From: Panopea generosa
Lineage: Eukaryota > Mollusca > Bivalvia > Adapedonta > Hiatellidae
Reading direction: 5' to 3'
DNA length: 64,000 nucleotides
Assembly (NCBI GenBank): GCA_029582155.1
Contig: CM055897.1
Location: 88,903,836 to 88,967,835 of the forward strand
Each line of letters starts with the position of its first letter. Position 1 is the first letter of the stretch. The notes beneath the pieces are model-generated. The model had not been told where the DNA came from. It made no database searches and saw nothing but the letters and a program-made list of their open reading frames with translations. The position numbers were made by a program, and so were the translations under genes. Shown piece after piece: positions 22,736 through 34,695 of the stretch.

Positions 22736-23320
22736 CAAGCAGCTGTAATCTTATTTGTTGTCTTCTTACTTATTACCATTGGACCAAGTCAGTAAACGTG
22801 TAGCAGTAATGATACTAAATGCATTTGCACTCATAATCAAATATTAATTTTCTTCCAATAGCATTTATATTTTCTGGTTTTCTGAAAAAAAATCAAACAC
22901 ATAGATGTAGTTACATAATAATATACTATTATGATTAAAACAACCTCAGACCCAAAATAATAAAACAGAGGCGCCAACTTCGAAAATAAAACACTCCCAC
23001 ATAAAGTTGTAGTTTCATTTTTACCAGTAAAATACATACTTGAGCAGAGTTCTTATTGACTTCTGTAACATCTTGCATATATGTAAGCATGATATACTAA
23101 TAGTGTTGACATGGCGATGGTAGAGAATTCATAAAGTATTTTAATACACCGCCCGATTATTCACGTCTATTATATGTTCAGATAAAACTTTAAATGTGAA
23201 AGTTAAAGATATATTAATGTTTGTACGGGGAACGGAAAGTCGGATTATAGCACGTACTGTTAATGATTCTGATGATGTTTAATTTCGCTTCAATACCACA
23301 TGGCATGAACAGCTATGTTA
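22736..23320. other. Non-coding DNA, nothing recognised
   Basis: Unique-looking sequence between the microsatellite and the 44-bp array. Confidence 0.4.
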
Positions 23321-23321
23321 G

Positions 23322-24965
23322 ATAGAGCTCCTGGCGCATAGAGCTCCCAGAACTCTAGCTCTACACGTTGTGTCCTGGCACATAGAGCTCCCAGAACTCT
23401 AGCTCTACGCGTTGCATCCTGACACATAGAGCTCCCAGAACTCTAGCTCTACGCGTTGAATCCTGACACATATGCTCCCAGAACTCTAGCTCTACGCGTT
23501 GAATCCTGACACATAGAGCTCCCAGAACTCTAGCTCTACACGTTGCGTCCTGACACATAGAGCTCCCAGAACTCTAGCTCTACGCGTTGCGTCCTGACAC
23601 ATAAAGCTCCCAGAACTCTAGCTCTACGCGTTGCATCCTGGCACATAGAGCCCCCAGAACTCTAGCTCTACGCGTTGCATCCTGACACATAGAGCTCATA
23701 GAACTCTAGCTCTACGCGTTGCGTCCTGACACATAGAGCTCCCAGAACTCTAGCTCTACGTGTTGCGTCCTGACACATAGAGGTCCCAGAACTCTAGCTC
23801 TACGCGTTGCATCCTGGCTCATAGAGGTCCAAGAACTCTAGCTCTACGCGTTGCGTCCTGACACATAGAGCGTCAGAACTCTAGCTCTACGCGTTGCATC
23901 CTGGCTCATAGAGGTCCAAGAACTCTAGCTCTATGCGTTGCGTCCTGACACATAGAGCTCCCAGAACTCTAGCTCTACGCGTTGCGTCCTGACACATAAA
24001 GGCCCCAGAACTCAAGCTCTACGCGTTGCATATGACACATAGAGCTCCCAGAACTCTAGCTCTACGCGTTTTATCCTGACACATAGAGCACACAGAACTC
24101 TAGCTCTACGCGTTGCGTCCTGGCACATAGAGCTCCCATAACTCTAGCTCTACGCATTGCGTCCTGACACATAGAGGTCCCATTACTCTAGCTCTACGTG
24201 TTGCGTCCAGACATATAGAGCTCACAGAACTCTAGCTCAACGCGTTGCATCCTGACACAAAGAGCTCCCAGAACTTTAGCTCTACACATTGCGTCCTGAC
24301 ACATAGAGCTCCCAGCACTCTAGCTCTACGCGTTGCATCCTGACACATAGAGCTCCCAGAACTCTAGCTCTACGCGTTGCGTCCTGACACACAGAGGTCC
24401 CATTACTCTAGCTCTACGCGTTGCGTCCTGACACATAGAGCCCCCAGAACTCTAGCTCTACGCGTTGCGTCCTGACTCTTAGAGCGTCAGAACTCTAGCT
24501 CTACGCGTTGCGTCCTGACACATAGAGGTCCCATTACTCTAGCTCTACGTGTTGCGTCCTGACTCTTAGAGCGCCAGAACTCTAGCTCTACGCGTTGCAT
24601 CCTGACACATAGAGGTCCCATTACTCTAGCTCTACGCGTTGCGTCCTGACTCTTAGAGCGCCAGAACTCTAGCTCTACGCGTTGCGTCCTAACGTATAGA
24701 ATTCCCAGAACTCTAGCTCTACACGTTGCGTCCTGACACATAGAGCTCCAAGAACTCTAGCTCCACATGTTGCGTCCTGACACATAGAGCTCCCAGAACT
24801 CTAGCTCTACACGTTGCGTTCTGACACATAGAGCCCCCAGAACTCTAGCTCTACGCGTTGCGTCCAGACACATAGAGCTCCCAGAACTCTAGCTCTACAC
24901 GTTGCGTTCTAACGTATAGAACTCCCGGGGACCCCTATGCGTTAAACCTCGACATATAGAGCTAT
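23322..24965. repeat. CpG-rich 44-bp minisatellite
   Basis: About 37 copies of a 44-bp unit containing AGAGCTCCCAGAACTCTAGC, TCTACGCGTTGCGTCCTGAC and ACAT. The period was checked at 23341 and 23385. Each unit starts with AGAGCT and has AGCTCT 17 bases later, so every copy can form a short hairpin. From about 24450 to 24700 two unit types (GACTCTTAGAGCG and GACACATAGAGGT) alternate as an 88-bp dimer. Open frames on the minus strand (CRARVLGALCVR-like) are artefacts. Confidence 0.95.
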
Positions 24966-25350
24966 GCGTCAGATATTCACATCAACTTTAAAACGGATCA
25001 GATTTCTTGACGAAAAGGGCTCCCGAATCAAAATGATAGTCATACTGACTGTCACATTATATGCAGACCCTAAACGACATCATTATTTTATTGATACAGT
25101 GTCTAAATGCCCATCAGCACTATTGTTTAAAACTACACTAAACCCCGCATTAGGATCACATCTATTACAAAATTGAATGTTTCCTTTTGTTTAATGATCA
25201 TTTTGTTATATAATGTTAATGCCACTACTATATTCGGTACTAAGACCGCTTGTACGGCAAAGGATTAGTGTGTGTGTGTGTTTAAATTTAACTCCGGAAA
25301 TTCGACCGCCAATTGATCTCGTCATACTTTTTCACTGCTGTTTTTTTCAG

Positions 25351-25410
25351 GTGGAGGTTATTGACAAGTCATTGGACGTTTATAAAGTGTGTGCAATGGG
25401 TCTTTGCTGA
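25351..25410 (+). CDS. Candidate terminal exon of an unrecognised gene
   Basis: A strong acceptor (TTTTTTTCAG, 25341-25350) is followed by 19 codons, VEVIDKSLDVYKVCAMGLC, and TGA. AATAAA lies 73 bases after the stop. The exon begins in phase 0, so joining it to 16174-16288 gives HGNGK|VEVID without breaking the frame. The intervening intron would be about 9 kb, filled with satellites. This is a short piece and could be chance, but acceptor, stop and poly(A) signal agree. Confidence 0.4.
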   Translation: MEVIDKSLDVYKVCAMGLC

Positions 25411-25482
25411 TTAGGTGTTAATTGTTATTCAGCATCTCGGTTACATCAATGTCATTTTGTTTGTCCTATATAAGAAATAGAT

Positions 25483-25488
25483 AATAAA
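25483..25488 (+). other. Possible poly(A) signal
   Basis: AATAAA lies downstream of the TGA at 25408-25410. Such hexamers are frequent in AT-rich DNA, so this only adds modest support to the candidate terminal exon. Confidence 0.35.
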
Positions 25489-25489
25489 A

Positions 25490-26020
25490 ATTACATGTTT
25501 CATTCGTGCAATGTATTAGTGAAAGAAGCGTTTATTTGTTATATAAATCAACATCATTCGATTATACACTATAGTTGCATTGTTTAATCATTGAAAGAGG
25601 TATTGTTTTGAATTTCATCTTTCATAAAGTAATAGTTTTCATTATATATTTCAAGAATTTAGTCAGTGTTAATGGAGAAAAATGTTTTTATAATTGTGTA
25701 ACTGGTTTCAGTATTGTAAGTTGGGCTGTTGTTAATCGTGATGTCGATGTATCGACTATCCAGACGAGTCGACAATATGTGGATTCATAATTTGGAAGCG
25801 TTGATTCGGTTAAATAAATAGAGGAACACGTTTGTTTACATTGTCGAAATAACAAAGACACAAGCTGCAGTAAATTATAGTAACACAATGTCTAAGTAAT
25901 ACTTTTTTTAATTAATGAAATCGACAGCAATTATGATTATTATCGTTGTTGTTGTGACGGAAGTGGTAGATGTTGAACTAGTTCTCTAAATAGTCTTAAT
26001 TGATATTGAAGTCGATAGAT
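25490..26020. other. AT-rich DNA, nothing recognised
   Basis: Two overlapping short open frames on opposite strands (25575-25790 and 25688-25888) look random. No repeat was found. Confidence 0.4.
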
Positions 26021-26021
26021 C

Positions 26022-26270
26022 CAAGCTCTATGCGGGGTTATGGAGTATACTCTATGCGGTGTTATGGAGTAGTATACTTTATGCGGGGTTATGGAGTATA
26101 CTTTATGCAGGGTTATGGAGTATACTCTATGCGGGGTTATAGAGTACTCTATGCGGGGTTAGGGAGTATACTCTATGCGGGGTTATGGAGTATACTCTAT
26201 GCGGGGTTATGGAGTATACTCTATGCGGGGTTATGGAGTATACTCAATGCGGGGTTATGGAGAATATCGT
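26022..26270. repeat. 24-bp minisatellite
   Basis: About ten copies of a 24-bp unit containing CTCTATGCGGGGTTATGGAG and TATA. The period was checked at 26171 and 26195. The multiple-of-three period keeps all forward frames open and gives eight-residue repeats (LYAGLWSI, MRGYGVYS). Confidence 0.93.
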
Positions 26271-26455
26271 CGCAAAGAGCTTCTCGGGGGTCTATGCGGT
26301 CTACCACAGCTACCATACAAAATATTTTCTTTTAATAGTTTTACGTCATCGAACTATTACAAGAAAATATTTTGTATGGTAGCGGTGTTAGACCGCATAG
26401 ACCCCCCGAGAAGCTCTTTGCGGCAATATACTCCATAACCCCGCATACAGTATAC
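26238..26455. repeat. Foldback with ~103-bp inverted arms
   Basis: The left arm at 26238-26340 and right arm at 26352-26455 are inverted copies with roughly eight differences and an 11-base loop (TTACGTCATCG). The inner part has CGCAAAGAGCTTCTCGGGGG, TCTATGCGGTCTA and CATACAAAATATTTTCTT. The outer part of each arm is one unit of the 24-bp array, so the array stands on the left in direct orientation and one unit appears inverted on the right. Confidence 0.9.
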
Positions 26456-26785
26456 ACAGGGCGCAACGTGTGATCATAATTCATATATTGTCAAGGTTGT
26501 CTTTAAATAATTTTATTGACTAGAAATCTTTCTATATGGACACACATTTGTTTAGAAGCGATTTTATAATATCTCAGTAGCTAAACGTATTTTTGTCTGA
26601 AATAAACAAAAAACACGACAATAATATTTGGAAAAAAATGTTAGAAAAAAAGATAACATGAAATGTAAGTCATTTTATGGAGAAAGCTATCTGGTCAGTC
26701 GACCCTGGTTTATCATCTGTTTAATCTCCGATTTAAAAGAATAGACGATCATCGCATCTCAGTCTGATATTATGGACACTGGTTT
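26456..26785. other. AT-rich spacer, nothing recognised
   Basis: Short spacer between the foldback and the 38-bp array. Confidence 0.4.
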
Positions 26786-26789
26786 GCTG

Positions 26790-29145
26790 ATGTCCAGTCA
26801 AGTAGTTAGTGTAGATTTGCCCTATCAGTGTCGAGTCTAGTAGGTAGTGTAGACTTGCCGTATCCGTGTCGAGTCAAGTAGGTAGTGTAAACTTGTCGTA
26901 TCAGTGTCAAGTCAAGTAGGTATTGTACACTTGCCGTATCAGTGTTGAGTCTAGAAGGTATTGTAGACTTGCCGTATCAGTGTCGAATCTAGTAGGTACT
27001 GTTAACTTGCCGTATCAATGTCAAGTCTAGTTGGCAGTGTAGACTTGTCGTATCAGTGTCGAGTCTAGTAGGTAGTGAAGACTTGCCGTATCAGTGTTGA
27101 GTCTAGTAGGTAGTGTAGACTTGCCGTATCAGTGTCCAGTCTAGTAGGCAGTGTAGACTTGCCGTATCAGTGTCGAGTCTAGTAGGCAGTGTAGACTTGC
27201 CTTTCAATGTCAAGTCTAGTAGGTAGTGTAGACTTGCCGTATCAGTGTCGAGTCTAGTAGGTAGTGTAGACTTGCCGTATCAGTGTTGAGTCTACTAGGC
27301 AGTGTAGACTAGCCGTATCAGTGTCAAGTCTAGTAAGTACTGTAGACTTGCTGTATCATATCGAGTGTAGAAGGTAATATATACTTGCAGTATCAGTGTC
27401 AAGTCTAGTAGGTAGTGTAGACTTCCCATATCAGTGTCAAGTCTAGTAGGTAGTGTAGACTTGCCGTATCAGTATCGAGTCTAGTCGGCAGTGTAGACTT
27501 GCCGTATCAATGTCAAGTCTAGTAGGTAGTGTAGACTTGCCGCATCAGTGTCGAGTCTAGTAGGCAGTGTAGACTTGCCGTATCAGTGTTGAGTTTAGTA
27601 GGCAGTGTAGACTAGCAGTATCAGTGTCAAGTCTAGTAAGTAGTGTAGACTTGCTGAATCAGTGTCGAGTGTAGTAGGTAATATATACTTGCAGTATCAG
27701 TGTCAAGTCTAGTAGGTAGTGTAGACTTCCCATATCAGTATCAAGCCTAGTAGGTAGTGTAGAGTTGCCGTATCAGTGTCGAGACTATTAAGCAGTGTAT
27801 ACTTGCCGTATCAGTGTCGAGTCTAGTAGGTAGTGTAGACTTGCCGTATTAGTGTCGAGTGTAGTAGGTAGTGTAGACTTGCCGTATCAGTGTCGGGTAT
27901 AGTAGGTAGTGTAGACTTGCAGTATCAGTGTCGAGTGTAATAGGAAGTGTAGACTTGCCGTATCAGTGTCGAGTCTAGTAGGTAGTGTAGACTTGCCGTG
28001 TCGGTTTCGAATCTAGTAGGTAGTGTTGACTTGCCGTATTAGTGTCGAGTCTAGTAGGCAGTGTAGACTTGCCGTATCAATGCCAAGTCTAGTAGGTAGT
28101 GTAGACTTGCCGTATCAATGTCAAGTCTAGTAGGCAGTGTAGACTTGCCGTATCAGTGTGGAGTCTAGTAGGTAGTGTAGACTTGCCGTATCAATGTCAA
28201 GTCTAGTTGGCAGTGTAGACTTGCCGTATCAGTGTCCAGTCTAGTAGGCAGTGTAGAATTGCCGTATCAGTGTCAAGTGTATTAGGAAGTGTAGACTTGC
28301 CGTATCAGTGTCCAGTCTAGTAAGCAGTATATACTTGCCGTATCAGTGTCGAGTCTAGTAGGAAGTGTAGACTTGCCGTATCAGTGTCCAGTCTAGTAGG
28401 TAGTGTAGACTTGCCGTGTCGGTGTCGAGTCTAGTAGGTAGTGTAGACTTGACGTATCAGTGCCGAGTCTAGAAGGTAGTGTATACTTGCCGTATAGTAA
28501 GAAGTATAGACTTGCCGCATTAGTGTCGAGTATAGTAGGCAGTGTAGACTTGTCGTATAGTAAGTAGTATAGACTTGACGTATCAGTGTCGAGTCTAGAA
28601 GGTAGTTTATACTTGCCGTATAGTCAGTGGTATAGACTTGCCGTATCAGTGTCGAGTCCAGTAGGTAATTTAGACTTGCCGTATCAGTGTCGAGTCAAGT
28701 AGGCAGTGTAGTCTTGCCGTATCAGTGTCAAGTGTAGTAGGTAGTGTAGACCTGCCGTATCAGTGTCGAGTCCAGTAGGTAATGTAGATTTGGTCGTATC
28801 AGTGTCGAGTCTAGTAGGTAGTGTAGGTCAAGTCTAGTAGGTAGTGTATACTTGTCTTATCAGTATCAAATCTAGTAGGCAGCTAGTAGGCAGTGTAGAG
28901 TTGCCGTATCAGTGTCAAATCTAGTAGGTAATGTATACTTGCCTTATCATTGTCAAGTCTAGTAGGTAGTATAGACTTGCCGTATCAGTGTCGAGTCTAG
29001 TTAGTAGTATATACTTGCCGTATCAGTGTCGAGTCTAGTAGGCAGTGTAGTCTTGCCGTATCAGTGTCAAGTCTACTAGGTAGTGTAGATTTGCCATTTC
29101 TGAGTCAAGTCAAGTAGGTAGTGTAGACTTGCCGTATCATTGTAA
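26790..29145. repeat. 38-bp minisatellite, ~62 copies
   Basis: The unit contains GTAGACTTGCCGTATCAGTG and TCGAGTCTAGTAGGTAGT. The period was checked at 27841 and 27879. Copies vary at a few sites (CGAG/CAAG, GGTAGT/GGCAGT). Some blocks near 28490-28640 and 28800-28890 have lost or gained part of a unit. GTCTA...TAGAC lets adjacent copies pair. Confidence 0.95.
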
Positions 29146-30380
29146 CGCGTGCTTATATTTTATACATTTAAATTTGAAATAATGTTTAATCCACGTGTGA
29201 TAAAGCACGTGTTATATTCAATATACATGCATATAATCAACACTAAACATATTAAGATTTTAATACCAGAATTTGGCGAACATCGATACAGACGTCCTTC
29301 AAAGTTGCCAAAGTTTAAGATTAAAACTAGATTAAATATTTAGTTTCATTATGTTTTACATCTGACCACGGACAAAGCATTGTATTTTGGATTGTTAGAT
29401 TCCTCGGGAGCCGTTTTTGGTTCAGTAAGAACTGGATGAAAAACACGAATATATATGTACATCTAATACGGTGCATTTATGTATCAAGAGTGTTAAAAGT
29501 TGACCATTAGGCTTTAAAATCATACCTACTTTGTCCGTACGTATTCGTGCAATACCAAATCTGACATATTGACTCTGACAGATTGTTTACGTGGGAAGAA
29601 ATAATTCGTGTTTAGTGCCAATTGTGAATCTATGAATATAGTTATGAAATTAGGCACAAACGTGCTCATAAAAAGTGAATGGCATTATTTAGTGATACAC
29701 TTGTGTCCCAACACTCGTTTTTCACAAATGAACTTCTTAATTTGGTCTTAAAACAGAGTAAATGCGAAGTGCATTGTAGCTAAAAATACATTTGACCAGT
29801 AATTATATTTTGCGTGTAGAAATGAGTTAATGTCTAACATCTTCTTATGTCTTGTATTTCGTTTCGATAAGATTGGTTGATCGGGTCAACATATGTATAA
29901 GCTTTAAAACATTTTATATATATAAAAAGTTTTAAAGCATTATTTTTTTAGCATAATATTAATTTGCTCATAACAATTACATCATTATATTGTGTAAAAT
30001 TGTCATTCACTTTGCCTTGTGTTATAATTATTATTTGTTTTTCATCGATGTATGTGCTCTCCACATACGAAAAAATAGAAAAAACAGGATAATCTAGAAC
30101 GAGCACCCGGGCAAATCATTGTGCCAGGAGGTGGAAAAATTGCTTTGATCCCCCACCATATAAACCAATGAAAAAATTATATATAAAAATAGATTCCATT
30201 GTATACTTCTTATCTTTTAGATTATGTCGTCGCTGGAAGCGCCACAATAACGGATTGGTTTTGCAGCTTCACAATCACCACAAATGGTTAAAAAATAAAC
30301 ATGCTGCAATGCAAATATATTGTGATTTGTATACCCAACTTAATACTTTCTCAAGTAGACATTATCGTGATAGAGATTGG
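29146..30380. other. AT-rich DNA, nothing recognised
   Basis: Short open frames (29149-29343, 30168-30386, 30301-30513) show no domain or splice support. Confidence 0.4.
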
Positions 30381-30384
30381 AAGT

Positions 30385-31575
30385 AAAATAAAGTACAGAC
30401 AAACTATGCCAGTACATAGAGACAGACGGACGCTCAAAGACAAGCTGTCCCAGTTCGGCGGTGGGGGAAACTATGCCAATATTCAGACAGACGGACGTTC
30501 AGACAAACTATGAGGCGTTATTGGCACACCGATGTGCAGGTTGACTGACGGGCAGTACAAAGTAGAACTACGTGATTGTTTCGGCAAATTGATATACAAA
30601 CAGACAGAGGGACGTACAAATACAGCTATGTGACTGTTTCAGCATATCGTGATAAAGAACGGAGTAAAATAAAGAATTATTCACGACAAAGACAAACTAT
30701 GCAAATATATGGAAAGACGGACCAGCGGAGACAAACTATCCAACTGCTTGACATACCGATATACATACCTACAGTGACACACTATCCAACTGTTTCGGCA
30801 TAATGATAAATAGACAGACGGACGCACAGAGACGTACTTTCCAACTGTTTTGGGATACCGATATACAGACAGATGGACGCACAGAATCCACTGTATCGGC
30901 ATACCGATATACAGACAGACGGACGCACAGAGAAAACTGTTTCGGCATACCGATATACAGACAGACCGACGCACAGAGACCACTTTGACGACATACCGAT
31001 ATACAGACAGACGGACGCACAAAGACCACTGTATCGGCATACCGATATACAGACTGATGGACGCACAGAGACCACTGTTTCGGCATACCAGTATACAGAC
31101 AGATGGACGCACAGAGACCACTGTTTAGGCATAACGGAGACAAACTAACCAACAAGTTTGATATGAAGATATACAGTAGGCGGACGTACAGAGACAAACT
31201 GTGCGACTGGTTTGATAGGAAGATATACAGACAGGCGGATGTGCAGAGACAAACTATGGGACTGTTTCGGCATAACGATATTCAGGCAGACGGACGCACA
31301 GAGACAAACTATCCAACTGGTTTGATATGAAGATATACAGACAGGCGGACGTAAAGAGACAAACCATCCGACTGTTTCGACATAACGCTATACAGACGGA
31401 CACACAGAGATAAACTATCCGATTATTTCGGCAAAGCGATTTACAGACAGACGGACGCACAGAGACAAACTGTCCGACTGTTTCGGCATAACGCTATACA
31501 AACAGACGGACGCACAGAAACAAACTATCGGACTGTTTCGGCATAAAGCTATATAGACAGACTTATGTACGTATG
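30385..31575. repeat. 46-bp (variable) minisatellite, CAGACGGACG type
   Basis: Units carry GACAGACGGACGCACAGAGA, ACTGTTTCGGCATA and CCGATATACA. In the centre (30850-31130) the spacing is 46 bp (checked 30901 and 30947). Outer copies are longer and more diverged (with CAAACTATCCGACTG). Overlapping open frames in all directions (for example VSVRPSVCISVCR-like on the minus strand) are repeat read-through. Confidence 0.92.
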
Positions 31576-32305
31576 ATAGCATTGGTACGCTGGAGATACA
31601 TAGTAAATCATGTTATTATATTCCAACCAATGATTAACACAGCAGAGATTAATCTCATACTGAATGGGATTTAAATGTAAAACACCGATTTATTTTACAT
31701 ACACCTTGGCACGTACCATTATGGCAGTCTGCCTTCGATCAACGCCGAGAGAATCCAACTTTACTTGAATATTGGTTTAACAAAAAAAGAATCGTCAAGC
31801 TCGCAGTTGCGTGTGCGGTTAACGTATTGAATACAATATCAAAGTTTACTTCAGAAAATATATATCGCAAACGGCTAAACATACTTATAATATTGGAAAG
31901 ATAATTACAATTCGAAACTAAATTCAACTTTATTCATAGCTATTGGCGATAAGATAAATTCAAGGCTTAAACTGGAAGCAACATTGATGAAAATGTTGAA
32001 AAGAGCTGAACTCATGTGAATTTAATTACTAAATAGATAGTTATATTGGAAAGGGGTTCGGATAGAATAGGAACGTATAATGTGTACTGTTTCAGATAAA
32101 AATAGTTTTAATTAATACGGTGTCACACACGTACAGCAGACATAGATGTAAGTTGTTTATTTTTCTTATTTAGTTTGTTTCTACAATTTGCTTGTATGTA
32201 CAAATGTAGTAGATATTATGTAAATGAATGATATATTGGTTAAAATACCTAACGTCGATGATTTATATCCTTTATATGAAACATTATTATTACTAAAATT
32301 ATCCA
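31576..32305. other. AT-rich DNA, nothing recognised
   Basis: No exon or repeat supported. Confidence 0.4.
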
Positions 32306-32307
32306 TG

Positions 32308-32401
32308 TTTATCATTATTATCATTATTATTATTATTGTTATAATTATTATTATTATTATTATTATTAATATTATTATTATCATTATTATTATTATTATT
32401 A

Positions 32402-32460
<59 letters not shown>

Positions 32461-32461
32461 G
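32308..32461. repeat. (ATT)n microsatellite
   Basis: ATT/TTA trinucleotides, impure in the first half (with ATC and GTT interruptions) and pure from about 32402 to 32459. They produce Ile, Tyr or Asn homopolymer open frames on both strands. Confidence 0.97.
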
Positions 32462-32464
32462 AGA

Positions 32465-33420
32465 AGTAGTATAATTATAATATATTCATTTACAGTGTGA
32501 GCATTCTCATGTATATGCATATGTCTATAAAATATCGATTTTGTTTAAATTCTTCTTTCACTGACTTAAGAAAATTGCCATTCATTATTTTATTATATAT
32601 ACACAATAGCATACTCTATTATAATAAAGCTTTGAAATTGCCTTAAGTGTAATTGTCGGATGAATAGGATTGTACACATATACCGATAATATATCAATTG
32701 TTTCTTGAAAGAATGTTAAATTCATTTTGCGACATTGGTCTGAAAAACATTGCCCATAATAAAATTTGTTTTATAATTATATGGTAGATTATATCGTCCG
32801 TGTCGCACTTTGGCTTCCATCTTAAATATTTGTTCATCAATCATTTATTGTTCAAAACAGGGAAACAAACATTTCTGGTGATTATTTTGTCAATACTTTT
32901 GTACCTGGACAATGGTGACCTAGCGCAGTGTCAATACTCCGTGTCATAGAACACCAAATGGTTTCCGTCGCGTCTTTTAAGCATGAATAATGTTACAAAT
33001 ATGCAACATTTTGTGAACATATGTTGTACCAGGTAACTGTTGTTATTTCTTGTTAACACATGAGTAAAACAACATTTATTATTCATAACTAAATAATGAA
33101 ACATACACTTGGCTACAATTAACAAAATGTCAATTTAAACTAATTATGTAAATATTTGACTACCCCACAAACACTGCCGGTAGCGCAATGTTACTGTGAA
33201 CTTTTAAGCTTTGATAATAAAATAGTATGGTGAATACACCTTTGGCCATGTCGTTTTTCCAACGGATTTGTATTTTTATATACACATTGTACAATATTTA
33301 TTTCATACTTTAATACCCATAATATACAGTGACTTTCATTAATTTTGTTAATATCATATTACTAATTTTCTAACAAACTTAAAATAAATACTTCCACACT
33401 GAGCTGTTAATACATGATAA
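32465..33420. other. AT-rich DNA, nothing recognised
   Basis: No exon or repeat supported. Confidence 0.4.
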
Positions 33421-33423
33421 TAA

Positions 33424-34545
33424 GTGGGGCGGCAGTGCAGGTCGATCACGCAAGCGGGGCAGTAGTGCAAGCCGCCATCACGCCAGCGGGGCGGTAGTGC
33501 AGGTCGATCACGCCAACTGGGCGGTAGTGCATGCCGCCAGAGGGGCGGCAGCACAGATCTATCATGACAGTGGGGCGGTAGTGCAAGCCACAATCACGCC
33601 AGCGGGGCGGTTGTTCAGCCCGATCACTCCAGAGGGGAGTTAGTGCAAGCCACCAGAGGGGCGGCAGCGCAGGTCTATCATGCCAGTGGGGAGGTAGTGC
33701 AAGTCGCCATCACGCCAGCGGGGCGGTTGTGCAGGTCGATCACGCCAGCGGGGCGGTAGTTCAAGGCACAATCACGCCAGCGGGGCGGTAGTGCAAGCAA
33801 CAATCACGCCAGCGGGGCGGTAGTGCAGCCCGATCACGCCAGCGGGGAGTTAGTGCAAGCCACCAGAGGGGCGGCAGCGCAGGTCTATCATGCCAGTGGG
33901 GAGGTAGTGCAAGTCGCCATCACGCCAGCGGGGAGGTTGTGCAGGTCGATCACGCCAGCGGGGCGGTAGTTCAAGGCACAATCACGCCAGCGGGGCGGTA
34001 GTGTAGCCCGATCACGCCAGTGGGGAGGTAGTGCAAGTCGCCATCACGCCAGCGGGGCGGTTGTGCAGGTCGATCACGCCAGCGGGGCGGTAGTTCAAGG
34101 CACAATCACGCCAGCGGGGCGGTAGTGTAGCCCGATCACGCCAGTGGGGAGGTAGTGCAAGTCGCCATCACGCCAGCGGGGCGGTTGTGCAGCCCGATCA
34201 CGCCAGTGGGGAGGTATTCAAGCAGCCATTACGCCAGCGGGGCAGTAGTGCAGGTCGATCACGCCAGTGGGGCGGTAGTGCAAGCCACAATCACGCCAGC
34301 GGGGCGGTAGTGTAGCCCGATCACGCCAGTGGGGAGGTAGTGCAAGTCGCCATCACGCCAGCGGGGCGGTAGTGCAGGTCGATTACGCCAGCGGGACAGT
34401 AGTGCAACCCGATCACGCCAGTGGGGAGGTAGTGCAAGCCGCCATCACGCCAGCGGGGCGGTAGTGCAGGTCGATCACGCCAGCGGGGCGGCAGTGCAGC
34501 CCGATCACGCCAGCGGGGCAGTAGTGGAGGTCTACCACGCCAGAG
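33424..34545. repeat. GC-rich ~30-bp minisatellite with 124-bp higher-order unit
   Basis: The unit carries ATCACGCCAGCGGGGCGGTA and GTGCAGGTCG, 30 bp (checked 34451 and 34481), with 31-32 bp variants. Four variants in a fixed order make a higher-order unit: GTGTAGCCCGATCACGCC recurs at 34001 and 34125. It is strongly GC-rich and CpG-rich against an AT-rich background. Confidence 0.94.
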
Positions 34546-34695
34546 GTCGCGATTCGATCTCAGACTAGACCCAGTGATGACTAAAAATTAATATTCGTTA
34601 CTAGTTCAACAAGCAGACTAGAAACGATTACTATAAGTTGTAAACTTTCTTAAAAATTAAGCCAAAATAAATTGGTATAGACAAAAACAAAACAC
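34546..34695 (+). repeat. tRNA-derived SINE fragment
   Basis: AGAGGTCGCGATTCGATCTC resembles a B box. It is followed by AAAAATTAATATTCGTTAC, GCAGACTAGAAACG and an AAGCCAAAATAAAT tail, the same order as 840-1025. It abuts the end of the GC-rich array. Confidence 0.6.

Noticed and set aside
23361-24741. Minus-strand frames with RARVLGALCVR-type repeats
   Set aside because: Read-through of the 44-bp array.
26000-26438. Three overlapping + strand frames with LYAGLWSI/MRGYGVYS repeats
   Set aside because: Caused by the 24-bp period, which keeps all three frames open.
26790-29145. CRISPR-like regular repeats
   Set aside because: There are no unique spacers. The whole period repeats, and the DNA is eukaryotic with introns.
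30681-31330. Overlapping cysteine-rich frames up to 146 codons
   Set aside because: Low-complexity read-through of the CAGACGGACG minisatellite on both strands.
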